Assembly (NCBI RefSeq): GCF_020740795.1 | Contig: NC_067283.1 | Coordinates: 44,443,659-44,507,658 of the forward strand | DNA from: Apus apus | Lineage: Eukaryota; Chordata; Aves; Apodiformes; Apodidae | Length of the DNA stretch: 64,000 nt | Reading direction: 5' to 3' | In this document: piece by piece, positions 14,063-25,793 of the stretch | Numbering within the stretch: the stretch's first letter is position 1 | Layout: each line of letters opens with the position of its first letter | Notes under the pieces: model-generated | What the model was told of the DNA's origin: nothing | The model's database searches: none | Seen by the model: the letters and a program-made list of their open reading frames with translations, nothing else | Made by a program: the position numbers and the translations under genes

Positions 14063-17000
14063 CTACAACAGTCTTAGCACAGGTTTCATGTTTTTGCCCA
14101 TGGGATTACTTACTTGTTTTATGATTTTATTTTATTCCATTTTCTCCAGATTGCCAGAAGCTGGTCTGAGATGTAATGGAAAGAAGAACCATTGTCTGTG
14201 TTTTAAAAGGAAATCCTACCAAAAGAAGAACAGGTTCTGTTTTGAACTGACTGTTTTAATTTTTATATTCAAAGAGAAAAAGAGAAACTTTTTTCTGTTC
14301 TACCTGTAAAATTATATTACTTCTTGGTTTTGAAAAGGTCACATCACCTGATGCAATAATTGCATGCAGCTGTTATGTAATTGTTCCTCATCTTTCTATA
14401 AAAGATCTGTAATTGGAAGAGTTTCTTGGATGTTATTATGTGGCAGGTACCTCCTGGGACCAACAACAATAACTATTCATCTGGAGGCAACAGCTCCCCA
14501 CTGGGAGCTCAGAGCTGCCTGCAGGAGCTGGCGTGGACCTGGGGAAGTTACGTGTTCCAGCTCTTCGCTGTGGAAGACAACGGCAGAGCGTGGGCAGGTG
14601 AACATTGTCTGCTCCATCTGTCTCACCAGCTAAATGAGTCAGCTTGGAAAGCAGCACACACATCCAAGCACCATTCCCCTCCCCAGAACCAGGGGCAAAA
14701 AAAAATCTCCACCTGCAAGGGTCAAACACTGCCCACAGCCAAGCAACCGCAGCGTGGCAGCTCAGCTGGCTGCCCGGTGATGCAGGTTTGCAGAAAAAAA
14801 AGGTTTGCAGATCTGAATCCCAGCTTACTGGAAAGCCCATGTTGGGACTAAATGTCAACGTATTAAAGGAAAAAAAGGGACCCACCTCTGAGTTCCCTCT
14901 GGCTGGCTGCAAAGCCCTGCTTTGGGTGATGGTATTGCCCAGCCTTCCCAAACCCACAAAACTCTTTTTAAGTCCTCACTCTCCAGCTTTACCTGGAAGG
15001 GATGGTAAAAGTCACACAATATTTACATACTACATTTACATTAGAAAGCTGACTTCAAGTGGAGGCTCATACTTTATAACTCAGTGCTTACGAGTTTCTA
15101 TTCATAAGGGTTATAGCGAAGCAATACATTTTTTTCCACTCAGTTGACTGAATTGGGTGTCACTAATTTCCATCTTCTGAAGGCTGGCAAGAACAAAGTG
15201 ACTGATATATACAGGTCCTCTCCTAAGGGAGCAAGTGCCAGAATAACTCCTCTGAGGAGCTCCCCCATGCCAGAGTGGCACCTAATGCTAACTGCAATGC
15301 CAGAGTTAATTGCAGAAGTCAGCTGTTACACTTCATCTATGAGTTCCACTCAGTTTAATTAACCTTTTGGGAATTAGCATTTTGTTGACTTACAGTACCT
15401 GCTTTGAATTTCTGGCAGTGTTATAGAAACACTGTCTTGATTGCAGAGTGGCTTCATTCACTCAGAGGCAGGTGATGTCCAAAGACAATGATTTAAAGAA
15501 TGGTCCCTGAGCAGCAGTACGTTGACCCTAGATTGGAAGAACCTGGAAAGAAACAGCCTATACCTTTACTGGAACCTGGCTCATGCCCCACTGTGCTGGA
15601 ATTGCTCATTCACCCTCCCCTTGGGGTGAAGTGCAGGTTCCTTGCCCCTCTCAAAGTCTCCTGAACACATTTCATACTTGTTCATCACTTTGTGTTCACA
15701 GTCATTTCCAAACACCTTCTTCCAGTTGGCAGCTGCTTTGCCTGAGTTTACCAAATAACTCTGGAAAAGCCATCAGCTGACAACCTGCTGGTTGCAAGAA
15801 ATGGTGCCCATCACAAGCAAGTGCAAATCACTGCTGTACCTGGGATGGACTTCTCCCATTCATATGCTGTCTCCTGGTGCAGTGAGCTGTCGATAAGTCC
15901 AAGGAAGCATCCAGCCAGGAATCAGACATAAGTTTGGCTGAGCAATGTGAGTCTTGGGGCTTGCAGCTATCCAAGAGCCCATCTGGCCTTGGAATACTGT
16001 TCTGTTCAGGTTTCTTAAATCAAGCTGGCAGGAATATGTTCATCAAGGAAAGATTTTCCAGTCTCTCTGAAGAAGGCTGTACTGGCTCCTTCTCCCATGC
16101 CTCACCTTACATCTGGTCTGTGGCTTTTTCCCTCTTTGCTCATTTCTGAGTGACATCTGAGAAACCACTGCGAGGGGCATGAGATGAGATTATGGCAGGG
16201 GGCCCAAGGGAACAAGAGTCACAGGGGCTGCAGCAAGTCAGGCTGGTGCTTGGGCTGGAAGGAGCTGCAGCAGGATCCCTTTACTGGGGTGCAGGAAAGG
16301 GAGGTAAGCATGGATGTGCACTGGCTGGTGGCAGGCTGGGGATACCAGACACAACACGCCTGCCAAAGGTTGCAAAGATGCTAGTCACTGCTGAGTGGTG
16401 TCCATGTTGACATGCCCACTCCAATTTCTTGCTGTTTCTCCTGTGGTTTTTTTTTTTCCTGATTCAGCCACCACAACCGCATCTGAGAGGAGACAGCATC
16501 TGGCCAAGGTGTTTGTCACAGAGCAAGGGATACCCAGCCCATCTTGGCTGGCTTGCATGCATCTCTGGCAAAGGTAGCTGGCTTGGCCTCACCAGGAGAG
16601 GACTGTTTCTCCCAGTGCTGACTTAACCATCCTCATGCCAGGAACTAACCTCCTACCCTTCTCCATGCCAAATGAATCCCAAGATTAAACACCACCTGTT
16701 TGGACCTCTCCTTCTTCCAGCAAAGCATCCGGAACAGCATCTTCAGCATGTCAGCACCCAATGCACCCTCAGCAACTCCCTCTGCAGCAGGCTGACCTGG
16801 CCTCCTACCATCTGCTCTGTGGTTGACTTTCTCCCCTGCCTTTGAAGACTGCTGAGAACCAAGGAAAATCAATGTGGCTTGGTCAGATGATTGTGGATTG
16901 TGTTCTGGGGAGAGAACTGAAAAAAACACATTAAAGATATCCTGGATCGATAGGATTCATGCAACATTTGAGCTTCTCCTGTTAGCTTTCATACTAATGC

Positions 17001-19236
17001 ACTTTCATCTCTAGGTCTGGTTTGGGGGACTTTAATGGGTTCTAGTGTAAAAACAGGTTTTTATGGAAAAGGTAAGAAGGGTCTGATCTGTGAATACACA
17101 CCAAGAAACACTGGTTTTCCCATAAGCATATGTAATTACAAAAAAAAGGTACTGCTTTCCCTTCCCTACCAGAGATCTAAAAAGTTCTTGCTCTGAAGTC
17201 TGTCTGTAATTTAAGAGTATAAATAAGAAACACAGAAGACAAACTATAAAAAAGTTTAATTTAGGTAATTTAGAAAGTTTATGCACAGACATTCAGCCAT
17301 TTTCCTGGCAATTTAGCATTCACTACAGAAGATAACATAACGTTTACACCCTTTGCATCAGAAAAAAAGCAAAGTAGTCTGCTATCAAAGGAATTGTCTC
17401 TTGCACATTTTCTGATTGAGGCTTGGTGAGGTTTTTTTATCCCCCCTCCAGGTATATCAGTCTTGGCATGAAATCGAATAATTACTGCTGGTTTGTAAGG
17501 AAAGGTGATAATCTGAAGCACATTCTGGACTCCTATTTCTTGAGGGGATGTAGTTGAAAACTCTTCAACTGCAGTTTTCAATATTGCTAAACTACAATAC
17601 TATTCAATGTAGGAGTGACTGATTTGCTGCCATGTTGTTTGAGACTACATTCAGCTGACCACTTGTGTATTTCCACTTCTTGGAAAATTCTTTGGAAGAA
17701 AACAGCATCATTAATTTCATACCAATTTTTTATTTTATAAGAAAGTGAATAAAGCTCAGTTGGACTGCTTCTCTTTGGGATTTACAGGGGATGAAGCTTC
17801 AAAAGGGTCCTTGCTTCACCTAGCTGATGTGTTTCCTATAAACAGAGCGAGTCACTATTTCAGAGAATGAATTTGCTGTGGTTATTATATGTCAGGGAAA
17901 ACATTTTATTGTTAGGCTGTTTTTATAAATAAACACCACATTTGATTCGTCAGTCCACCCACACTCTATTTTGTCAATGGAGTTACAACAGAACAGCATG
18001 GTTTTATAGAAGGAGAATCATGCTTATTATTCTCTTAAGTCACACATTTTTCCCAGTCCTTCTACTTCATAAAATTATTCATTTTAGTGTATTATTCATT
18101 CCTCCCCACCCTCATCCAGTCCAGGATATTTGCCCTATTAATGTAGTTAAGAGTGGTGGTTTGCACCTAAACAAAAGCAGTGGGTCACTTCTCTTCCAAA
18201 ATCCACTGAAACAGGTGAGACATCCCACCCCATCCCATTTTTCTTAGTAAGTAGCATTTGGCTGGGCTGTCCAGGCTTTAGTTTTTCACCTAAAGATGCA
18301 AGGAAATTCCCAGCTGAGATTATAGTGCCATCTACATTAATTATGTACCTAATTCTCATCACTCTGGAAGGAGAGTCAAACCCCTGGGCTCCTGGGAGTT
18401 CAATCCTGTTTGATGATCAAATGCACTGGCTCCCTCTTCTCAGCTCTCTGTGGATCTCACCCTTGCCAAACCCCTCCAGCCCCATAGCAGGGACCAGGCG
18501 TTCAGGAAATCCTCTCTGAACATCAGCTGCAATAAAAAAAAAACAACAACAACAACAAAAAAACCAAACAACCAAACCAAAACAAAAAAACAACAAACCA
18601 AATCCTTCATATCACCCTTGGTTGTGCCTGCTTGGGTCAAAACTCTACCTTCCTGAAACATTTTATTTATGACCTTTTGCATTTTATTTTACCTTGTCCT
18701 TCAGCTAAATAACAGCAGAGATGATATGAAAGTGAAGGCTGCTCTGGAGATGATGGATGAGGCTTCTCATGCTTCCCACCGCTTGCAGCCCATGAGTCAT
18801 TTGCTAATTTCCTCAGCTAAAACTGACAGACAATTGCCAGGCATTTCATCACAGCCAAAGAGATATTTCAGTACTCTCGGTCTACCTTTTGATAGCAGTG
18901 GCTGCAAAAACTGCTGCCTACAACGTTGTCTCTCAAAGCTTTAATATTTTATTGCTGTTGCTTTGAGTTCTTGCTCTCTTGCCTCTGCTACAGTGAAGAC
19001 TATTGAAATATAATAGTGTGCAATATGGTGCATCTTGCATCTTTGCTGCTCCAAATCTCTCTTCTGTAGCTGCTCCTTTACAGAACATTACTCAAGAACT
19101 ATTCTGTCAACTGCTTATGGAAATACTGAAATAAACAGCATTTTTGCTGGGTATTTTTTAAAGGCTTTTGTAAAAGGAACTCTGTCTCTCCCAGTTCCTT
19201 CTTTATCACAGATTATAATCTTTAATGTAAATTTAA
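14063..19236. other. Non-coding sequence with a GC-richer island
   Basis: Between 14430 and 14960 the sequence is GC-richer, has more CpG than its surroundings and is open in several frames on both strands (141 and 167 codons plus, 173 codons minus). No domain or family is recognisable in any of them. The rest is unremarkable apart from the A/C-rich tract at 18531. Confidence 0.55.
18531..18600. repeat. A/C-rich low-complexity tract
   Basis: About 70 bases of A with scattered C, made of imperfect AAC and AACC units. A similar shorter tract lies at 22512-22540. Confidence 0.9.
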
Positions 19237-19690
19237 TAGAATCATAGAATCATCCTGGTTGGAAGGGACCTTGAAGATCCTCAAGTCCAACCATAACCTA
19301 AATCCCCCTACCATAACCTGATTTACCCATTCAGTGCTTAAATCATGTCACTAAGCAATATATCTACATTTCTTTTAAACACTTCCAGGGATGGTGACTC
19401 CACCACCTCCCTGGGCAGCCTGTTCCACTCTCCAACCGCTCTTTTGGTAAATAAATTATTTATAATATCCAGCCTAAACCTCCCCTGGTGCAGCTTCAGG
19501 CCATTTCCTCTTGTCCTGTCATTATTCACTTGAGAGAAGAGGCCAACTCCCACCTCCCTACAACCTCCTTTCAGGTAGTTGTAGAGAGCAATGAGGTCTC
19601 CCCTCAGCCTCCTCTTCTTCAAACTAAATCTCAGTTCACTCAGCTGCTCCTCAGGGGGCTTATTCTCCAGACCTTTCACCAGCTTAGCGA
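19237..19690 (-). mobile_element. CR1 3' fragment with partly open ORF2 tail
   Basis: About 450 bp, minus orientation, with the tail ATAGAATCATAGAATCATCC at its left end. The minus-strand frame 19679-19338 is open for 113 codons and contains [25 protein letters not shown] and [18 protein letters not shown], typical of the CR1 ORF2 C-terminus. This is a different subfamily from the 31.6 kb copy (SQV rather than SVM, different 3' UTR). Moderately old. Confidence 0.92.
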
Positions 19691-21094
19691 AAGTATTTTA
19701 GTACTTATAGTTTAGTGCAATAACTAACAAAAATCACAAAGCTTTCCCTCCTGCCCCAAATCCTTTGGCTGAACTCTCAGCTACACTAGACAGAGTGTCG
19801 CACTGCAGATCCTGCTGGCCTGTCACTGAGACCACCTGCTCCTCGCGGCTCAGGGACTGGGGTTGTTCTCCACGGGTCGCAAGGTGACCCAGTGTGTGGC
19901 TGGGACCAGCTTCAGAGATCCCCAGCGGAGGAGCCTATACAAGCAGGACCCTGACTGTGAAGTAAGGACCCTGTGTTCTACCAGTAGCTGATACAGGGGA
20001 AGTTTTTAGGGCTGCTCATTGTAATGAAAGCCATGGGATGTTCCATGCTCAGTCAGAAAGTCTTCAGTCACCTCATCCTTGCAAGGCCTTTTAAGAGATT
20101 TTATAATCAATCAAAGCCAAGAGGTCCTGTCTGATGCACAGTCTTTTCAAACTGATCAAATGCCCCATATTAAAATTCACAGTCTTCCCTTGCAGAGGAT
20201 GCTCCAGCTTCAGAAAAAATAATGTACCATACCATTTTAAAAGACATCTACTTTTGTAGGGTAAGCAGTGCACATCTGTGCAGCCAGTCAAAACTAAAAT
20301 GATCTCCGGAGCTGGTGATACTTTCCATTCCCAGGAGAGCTCTGGGAGTACCAAGTTCTGCTGGATTACATCATGTTTCTTGTATGCTGCCATCTCCTTC
20401 TCAGCTTTTTAAGATTATAAATCCCTATTATTTATACAGTGGTGGTTAGCTGTGAACACAGTTTGGGAAGGGACTGCATAGACCTGGTAGGCATTGCACA
20501 CGGCCAGGCAGGCTTCCCAAGCTGAAAAAGTTGCATGTTAAAAGAGACCAACACTTTAGTGTCTGCTGCTCAAGGTTAGTTCAGGCTAAATTTTATCCCT
20601 GGGCTTCTTTAAACCTTGGACATTTTTCTTTCCTGGTGTTTATTTCCCTGCCTTCTGGCATAATTGCCAGAGAACAAGCATACCTCCTTGGTAAAAGGGC
20701 CTTTCTTCTCTTCCTCGATGGCATCATCCCCATCCCTCTGCTTGTCCTTGTGGCTCCATTTGCACCTGCATCCACTGAATTCCATCTTCAACACTGGCAA
20801 TCAGAGCTGCAGAAAATACTCCAGGCTTTGCTCTCCCTACTGAAAACACCTGGAAGCTAAATCTCACTGTAAGGCATAAAATACAGAGGAATGCAAAAAT
20901 TAGCCAAAATCAGGCATAATTTGAGAGTAAAAAGATGGTGGTAATTAATCTAGTTTCAAAACCTACACATACCTCTTGCTCTTGGCTGGATCTTAAAAAC
21001 TGGCAAAAACTCAGATGCTAGAAATGTCTCCTGTTCTTATTTACTCAACTAAAAATAGCTGCCAGTGCTAAAGAATCCTAGCACTTTGGCATTC

Positions 21095-21230
21095 TGTGTG
21101 TGTGCATATATTTATATAATACATATACACATATATGTGCTTGCATACATAGATTGCATTAAAATATGTACATCTAAATGTGTGTGCATACCTATGCACA
21201 CATACTTTCACATATAAATACTCACACATT
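21095..21230. repeat. TG/TA/CA-rich alternating purine-pyrimidine tract
   Basis: Imperfect TG, TA and CA dinucleotide stretches (GTGTGTGTGC, ATATATTTATATAATACATA, ACACATATATGTGC and others). It looks like a decayed dinucleotide microsatellite. Confidence 0.7.
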
Positions 21231-23412
21231 AAGTGCTTCACGGTGCTATTTTACATGAAGTAGAAGGTGCAACCAAGAGCGGCCACACAACGTATTAATA
21301 TATAATGCATCTTATACTGGGAAACTACCTTGCAGAAGTAATGGCTTATTTGTATGGTGTTCACTCACTCCAACCTCTGTAACTTTATGAAACTTGAGCT
21401 GTCACTTAAACTGTCTTAAACTAAGGTGATTAAATCCTCTCCCTCCACCTGCAATTCCAAAGCAGCACTTGGTAATCATGCCTGGTTCGGTCTCATAAAG
21501 GATTGATGTCACAAGCATTTATTGCTAGGGTAATCAGAGGAGGAAAGGTTACTTACTGCCTATGTATGTGCACATTCATATGTATGACTTCTGCTTATTC
21601 TTTTTGTCTCCTTGATTCCCCAACACATCAAAAGGCTTGCGGAGGACCCAGCTGAGCAGCCACCTGTAGCGAGGAGGAGCTCCAAGATAGTTTGCCATCT
21701 TATCACAATGGCCTAGAGAAGGCAGGTGGTCTTCCCAGCTGGGCTTTCTGAAAAGAAATGCCTAAAAGTGATTGTTTAAATTTCAGTGCTCCCCAGGAAA
21801 ATGCTGAGCCCTTTCTTTCATGTGCCTACTTTTGTTAACATGCTGTCCCAGGCTGGTGAGCAGTGCCAATCCTCTACTATTTCGAACAGGTTTGGTGCTC
21901 TTGTAACCCCAGCAAGCACAAGGGGTGGCCAAGGGTGGTGGAGAGGCAACTGGATGCGTCCCCCTGGTTCTGTGGGAGCCAAGCCCAGCTACGGCTTGGA
22001 GCTGCCACAGGAGCTGCTCCAGCCCCAGCCCTGGTAGAACATCTCAGTGGATTTACTCCCACTTTGCCTTCATTTCTCCGTTATGTTTCGGGCTTTTGAG
22101 ACACACGATGCTGGAATTGGGCCACTTTATCAAGCCAGAGCATGACAGATCCTTGAGTATGATGAATGCACCCAGATTCATAATTTTGTGGATATTCTAG
22201 GCCAAATACAGGCCAGGGAGAACAAAGGAAATTGGAGGGCTTTGTTTCTCCATGGTTAACATCAGCCAGTGCATATCACCCTTTCACATAACGTGGTCCA
22301 CTGCAAGCAGCTGGCCACCCCAGTCACGTGGGGAACACTTCCTTTTCTGAATATTTTTTATTCTTCAAGCCCCTTTTCATCCATACTGAGCTGTCTACAC
22401 AGTTGGGTCACTTCCACAAGGATTGCTGCTGGTCCCAACAGACTTGAAGTGGGAGTATGACTGCACCCCAGGGTGAAAATAAGCCTTGCCTTAAAACACA
22501 GCATAATTAAAGAAAAACAACAAAAACAAAACAACAAATCACAACCTTGTGAATTTGGGAACTGGTACTTATTTGAAACTGATCTTCTCGCAACCAGCTT
22601 CAAAACCACCAGTGATGAAATCCAGCAAGTTTGTGACTGTGAGTTATGAGAACAGAAAAATACTGTTTATACCAAGGAGCCGTGTTTTTGTGCCCCATGT
22701 AACACACAGACAGTTGAGACGCGGCTTAACATCCTCCATCTGGACTCATGGGTAAGTACATTTTCCTGCAAGATTGTACCCAAGCACATTTCTCGGCAGG
22801 ACCTAAATGTTATTGCTATTTACAGAGCAACCAAACTGCAGAGGGCTTTTACAAGCAGCTAAAGACAAAAATACACCTACTTCAAATTGCTTATGGCTTC
22901 AGTAGCATGAGATGAGCTGTCAGCAGAAGCTGGATGAGATTTTCCGGAGGGAACCAGTGCTCCTTCACTGGGACATGACATTTTTTGTGGGCAACTTATT
23001 TGATCTTTCACACAGCAGCCTTCTGGGCTGCCCAGATCTTCTCTGCAGGCCCAGAAACTGGCCCCACACCTGGGCTGCTCCTTTGGACTCTGCAGACACA
23101 GTGTGGGGATGGGTGTCTCAGCACCCTGAGGGCTACCTCCACCTCCCCAGACCTGGCAGAGTAGGCTTTTACCAAGGTGTTGAAAGCATTTTTGGTAATA
23201 GCAGGCACAGCAACAATCCCAACTTCTCTTTCTGCACCTCCGGATTGTAAAGCTTAAATTGCATCTCATCCCCCCCTTTTCCACTCCTCTTAAAAGAAAC
23301 CCAGCAATCACCAGCACAATGGCAATTTCTATTTCTGATGAGCATGTGGAGAAAGCTAAACTGCAGAATGAATGGAAACCCAGCACCCAGGCAGAAGAGT
23401 TTCTCTGCCTTC

Positions 23413-23432
23413 TCCCCCCCGCCCCCCTCCTT
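23413..23432. repeat. C-run cluster
   Basis: Two C-runs of seven and six separated by one G, followed by further C. On the minus strand these are G-runs. Two plus-strand G-rich tracts follow within 400 bases. Confidence 0.85.
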
Positions 23433-23496
23433 GTTTTTTAATATTAACTGTATTCTGATTAATGCAGGTCAATCCATCCCCTGATCAACAGGGGAG

Positions 23497-23606
23497 TGCT
23501 GAGCTGCACTGATGGAGCCAACATGCAGCAGCTGCCTTCCTGTTATTTTCACCTCTTTAAAGCCTCCCACCACCTCTCTCACAGACACTCATTTGAACTC
23601 TGCTTA
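23497..23606 (+). repeat. Unclassified diverged repeat, copy 1
   Basis: Similar to 24640-24734 in the same orientation: gctgagc(t/a)gcactg, gccaa(c/t), tgcagcag(c/t)tgccttcc and agacact are shared in the same order, with indels between. Not matched to CR1. The family is unknown to me. Confidence 0.55.
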
Positions 23607-23622
23607 ATTCACAAGTATAGAA

Positions 23623-23639
23623 GGGGGGGGGGAAGGGGG
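23623..23639. repeat. G10-AA-G5 tract
   Basis: A run of ten G, two A and five G. Another G7 run lies at 23776-23782 within a G-rich stretch. Such runs are prone to length error in assembly. Confidence 0.9.
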
Positions 23640-24639
23640 AATTGACTTAGATTGATGCTATAAATAATTCACAGCGAGTTTTATCCAACATGGGTAAAAA
23701 TCAGAGAGACAAAATTTCCACTCTCTGTATGTTAAATTCAAGTAATTTATCAGGAGAGTGAGAAATAAATTATTTGGGGGGGAGTGAAGGTGGGAGGAGA
23801 GCAGAAGATGGACCAGCATGACCAAACCAGTTCACCCTTCCCTAAAGAGGCAGAGACAAACATCTGGGGCTGGAAGCTTTATCAAGTGACATTCTCACTT
23901 GGAGCCATTACTGGAGGCAGGACAGTAGCTATCAGCTAAGGCTTGTGTCTAATTTGCAACAAGCCCAACCAATGCACAGTGACCCAGGCTTGCCATCCAG
24001 CCCCACACTGTTCAGTGCAGCAGGACTGTTTGTGCAGGGTGTCAGGCTCTGCTCCCATGATGAAAATCCAGCTGCTCTCCAGTGGGGAAGAAACTGGTGC
24101 AGTTCTTTGGAACAAAAAGTTGGGAGGCTGAACACAGCTCTCAGCTCAGCAGCTCAGAGACAACACCTTACCTACGGACTGTCACAGGAAACGATAAGCT
24201 ACCAGTAACTATTTCTGGGCCATATCTCATGGCATCTAGCAAAGAATCACACAGTTTTGGACTTCTACAAGTGCAAAATCCCTTATGAGCCACACCAGCC
24301 TCTGCATGTGCTCCCCTGCCCAGAGCAGGAACTCACACCAGCAGCACTCACCTTAGCTCGTGCACCCAGTGAGAGCCTGGCTGAGGGAGGACTAGTGCAA
24401 ACCTGAAGAGATTGTCTTGCTGGGGATGGGAAATGCACAGCAAGAATTTTGACAGCACATTTAATTTAAAACAAATAAATAAATCCCTGTCCTTTCTGAA
24501 TACACAATAGAACAAAAATGATCTGTGTTGTCTTTTATCATTACCTTTTTGGCTGTTTCATAGCCATGAAGATCAATTTGCTGACCTGGACTTGAAATAC
24601 AGACAGCCTAGGGTTATTTTTGCAGAGTTCCAGGAGTGG

Positions 24640-24734
24640 TGGCTGAGCAGCACTGGTGCCAATGTGCAGCAGTTGCCTTCCCATCGTTTGCACATCTCTG
24701 AGTCTCCTTCAGACACTAGTCCAAGCTTTGCTTA
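24640..24734 (+). repeat. Unclassified diverged repeat, copy 2
   Basis: Partner of 23497-23606, about 1.1 kb away. It lies inside a 92-codon open frame (24592-24867) that is probably chance, since the partner copy does not keep the frame. Confidence 0.55.
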
Positions 24735-25548
24735 TCTACAGCTTCTCAGTAACCTCTTCAGTGTGGAGAAACTTCTTCCAAATGTCTACCCTGAACCTCG
24801 CAAGCCACAATTTTGGCCATTATCCCAGCTCATATACGAGTATGAGGAGCAGAATGCAAAGACCTAATTCCAGCAGAGCAGGTCAGAGCTTTTTTTCAAG
24901 ACTGCCTTAAATTTCTTGCATCTAAATTTTAGGTACCTAAATAAATATCCAGATAATTCAAAGCACCTAGTTAATGAGATGTCCATACCTAGCAAATAAG
25001 CAAATCTGAATTAAGAAGACTGAATTTAGGTGCTTATTTTTAAAATATCAGTCTCTGCAAGCAAAACATGAAGCGCAGTCAGGTGCTTCATTTTTACTTA
25101 AGGTTTCTGTTCCACATTGTTCAGTCTTTTAACTCTGTTGCTTTCTTTCATCAATCCCAAAACTGTTATGGAGTTAATTTCAACTGCCCAGGACCTGGAG
25201 AACGCAGTTCTTCTGTAGGGGCCACCAGTCTTTGGGATGCTTCGCTTACCAAGGGTTCAGCTCAGTGAGCTCCAGAGAGGAGCTGACCCAGCAGAGAGGC
25301 GCAGTTCCTCTGGTTCCTCTCTTGCAGACTTCAGTAGATTTTCCAGGCAAAGCCTGCCTTGAAGGTACAGCAGTGTAAGAAAAGGAGATGGTCACCTTGC
25401 AGCTGGACTCCCTCAGGCCTTTGGTAACATAAGCAGCACCTGTTATTGTTGCTGTAGCTGCCATTATTAACAATAGTAATAATATTGGACTCTGAATAAG
25501 GATCTCCAGAGATGACACTCATTTAGCTGTGAGGTATCATCTTTTCTT

Positions 25549-25793
25549 TAAGGGTGGATTTAGGTTGGCCATTAGGAAAAAGTTATTTAAAATGAGGATG
25601 CTGGATCACTGGAATAGGTTGCCTAGAGAGGTGGTAGAGGCCCCACCCCTGAAGACACTCGATGTCAGGCTTGATGGGGCTCTGAGCAACCTGTTTCTAG
25701 TGTGAGATGACCCTGCTTATGGCAGGGAGATTGGACTAGATGACATTTAGAGGTCCCTTCCAACCCAATTCATTCTATGATTCTACGATATGA
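25549..25793 (+). mobile_element. CR1 3' fragment, plus orientation
   Basis: Runs from GGGTGGATTTAGGTTGG through ACTGGAATAGGTTGCC, GATGGGGCTCTGAGCAACC and TTGGACTAGATGAC, ending with CCTTCCAACCCAATTC and the ATTCTATGATTCTACGA tail. Except for the decayed fragment at 2.85 kb, it is the only CR1 here in plus orientation. Confidence 0.92.

Larger units (their letters stand above)
19691..25548. other. Non-coding sequence with low-complexity tracts and a repeat pair
   Basis: Contains the alternating dinucleotide tract at 21.1 kb, the C- and G-run cluster at 23.4-23.8 kb and the repeat pair at 23.5 and 24.65 kb. The 169-codon minus frame at 23386-22877 shows no recognisable family. Confidence 0.6.

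Noticed and set aside
14436..14957. 173-codon minus-strand open frame as a gene
   Set aside because: Other frames are open over the same bases, no start context or splice partner is evident and there is no family similarity. Kept only as a compositional island.
22877..23386. 169-codon minus-strand open frame
   Set aside because: Low-complexity, cysteine- and serine-rich translation without a recognisable domain. It overlaps another open frame on the opposite strand and includes one copy of the C-run region nearby. Most likely chance.
24592..24867. 91-codon frame that looked exon-like
   Set aside because: It includes a copy of a diverged repeat whose partner at 23.5 kb does not keep the frame, so coding is unlikely.
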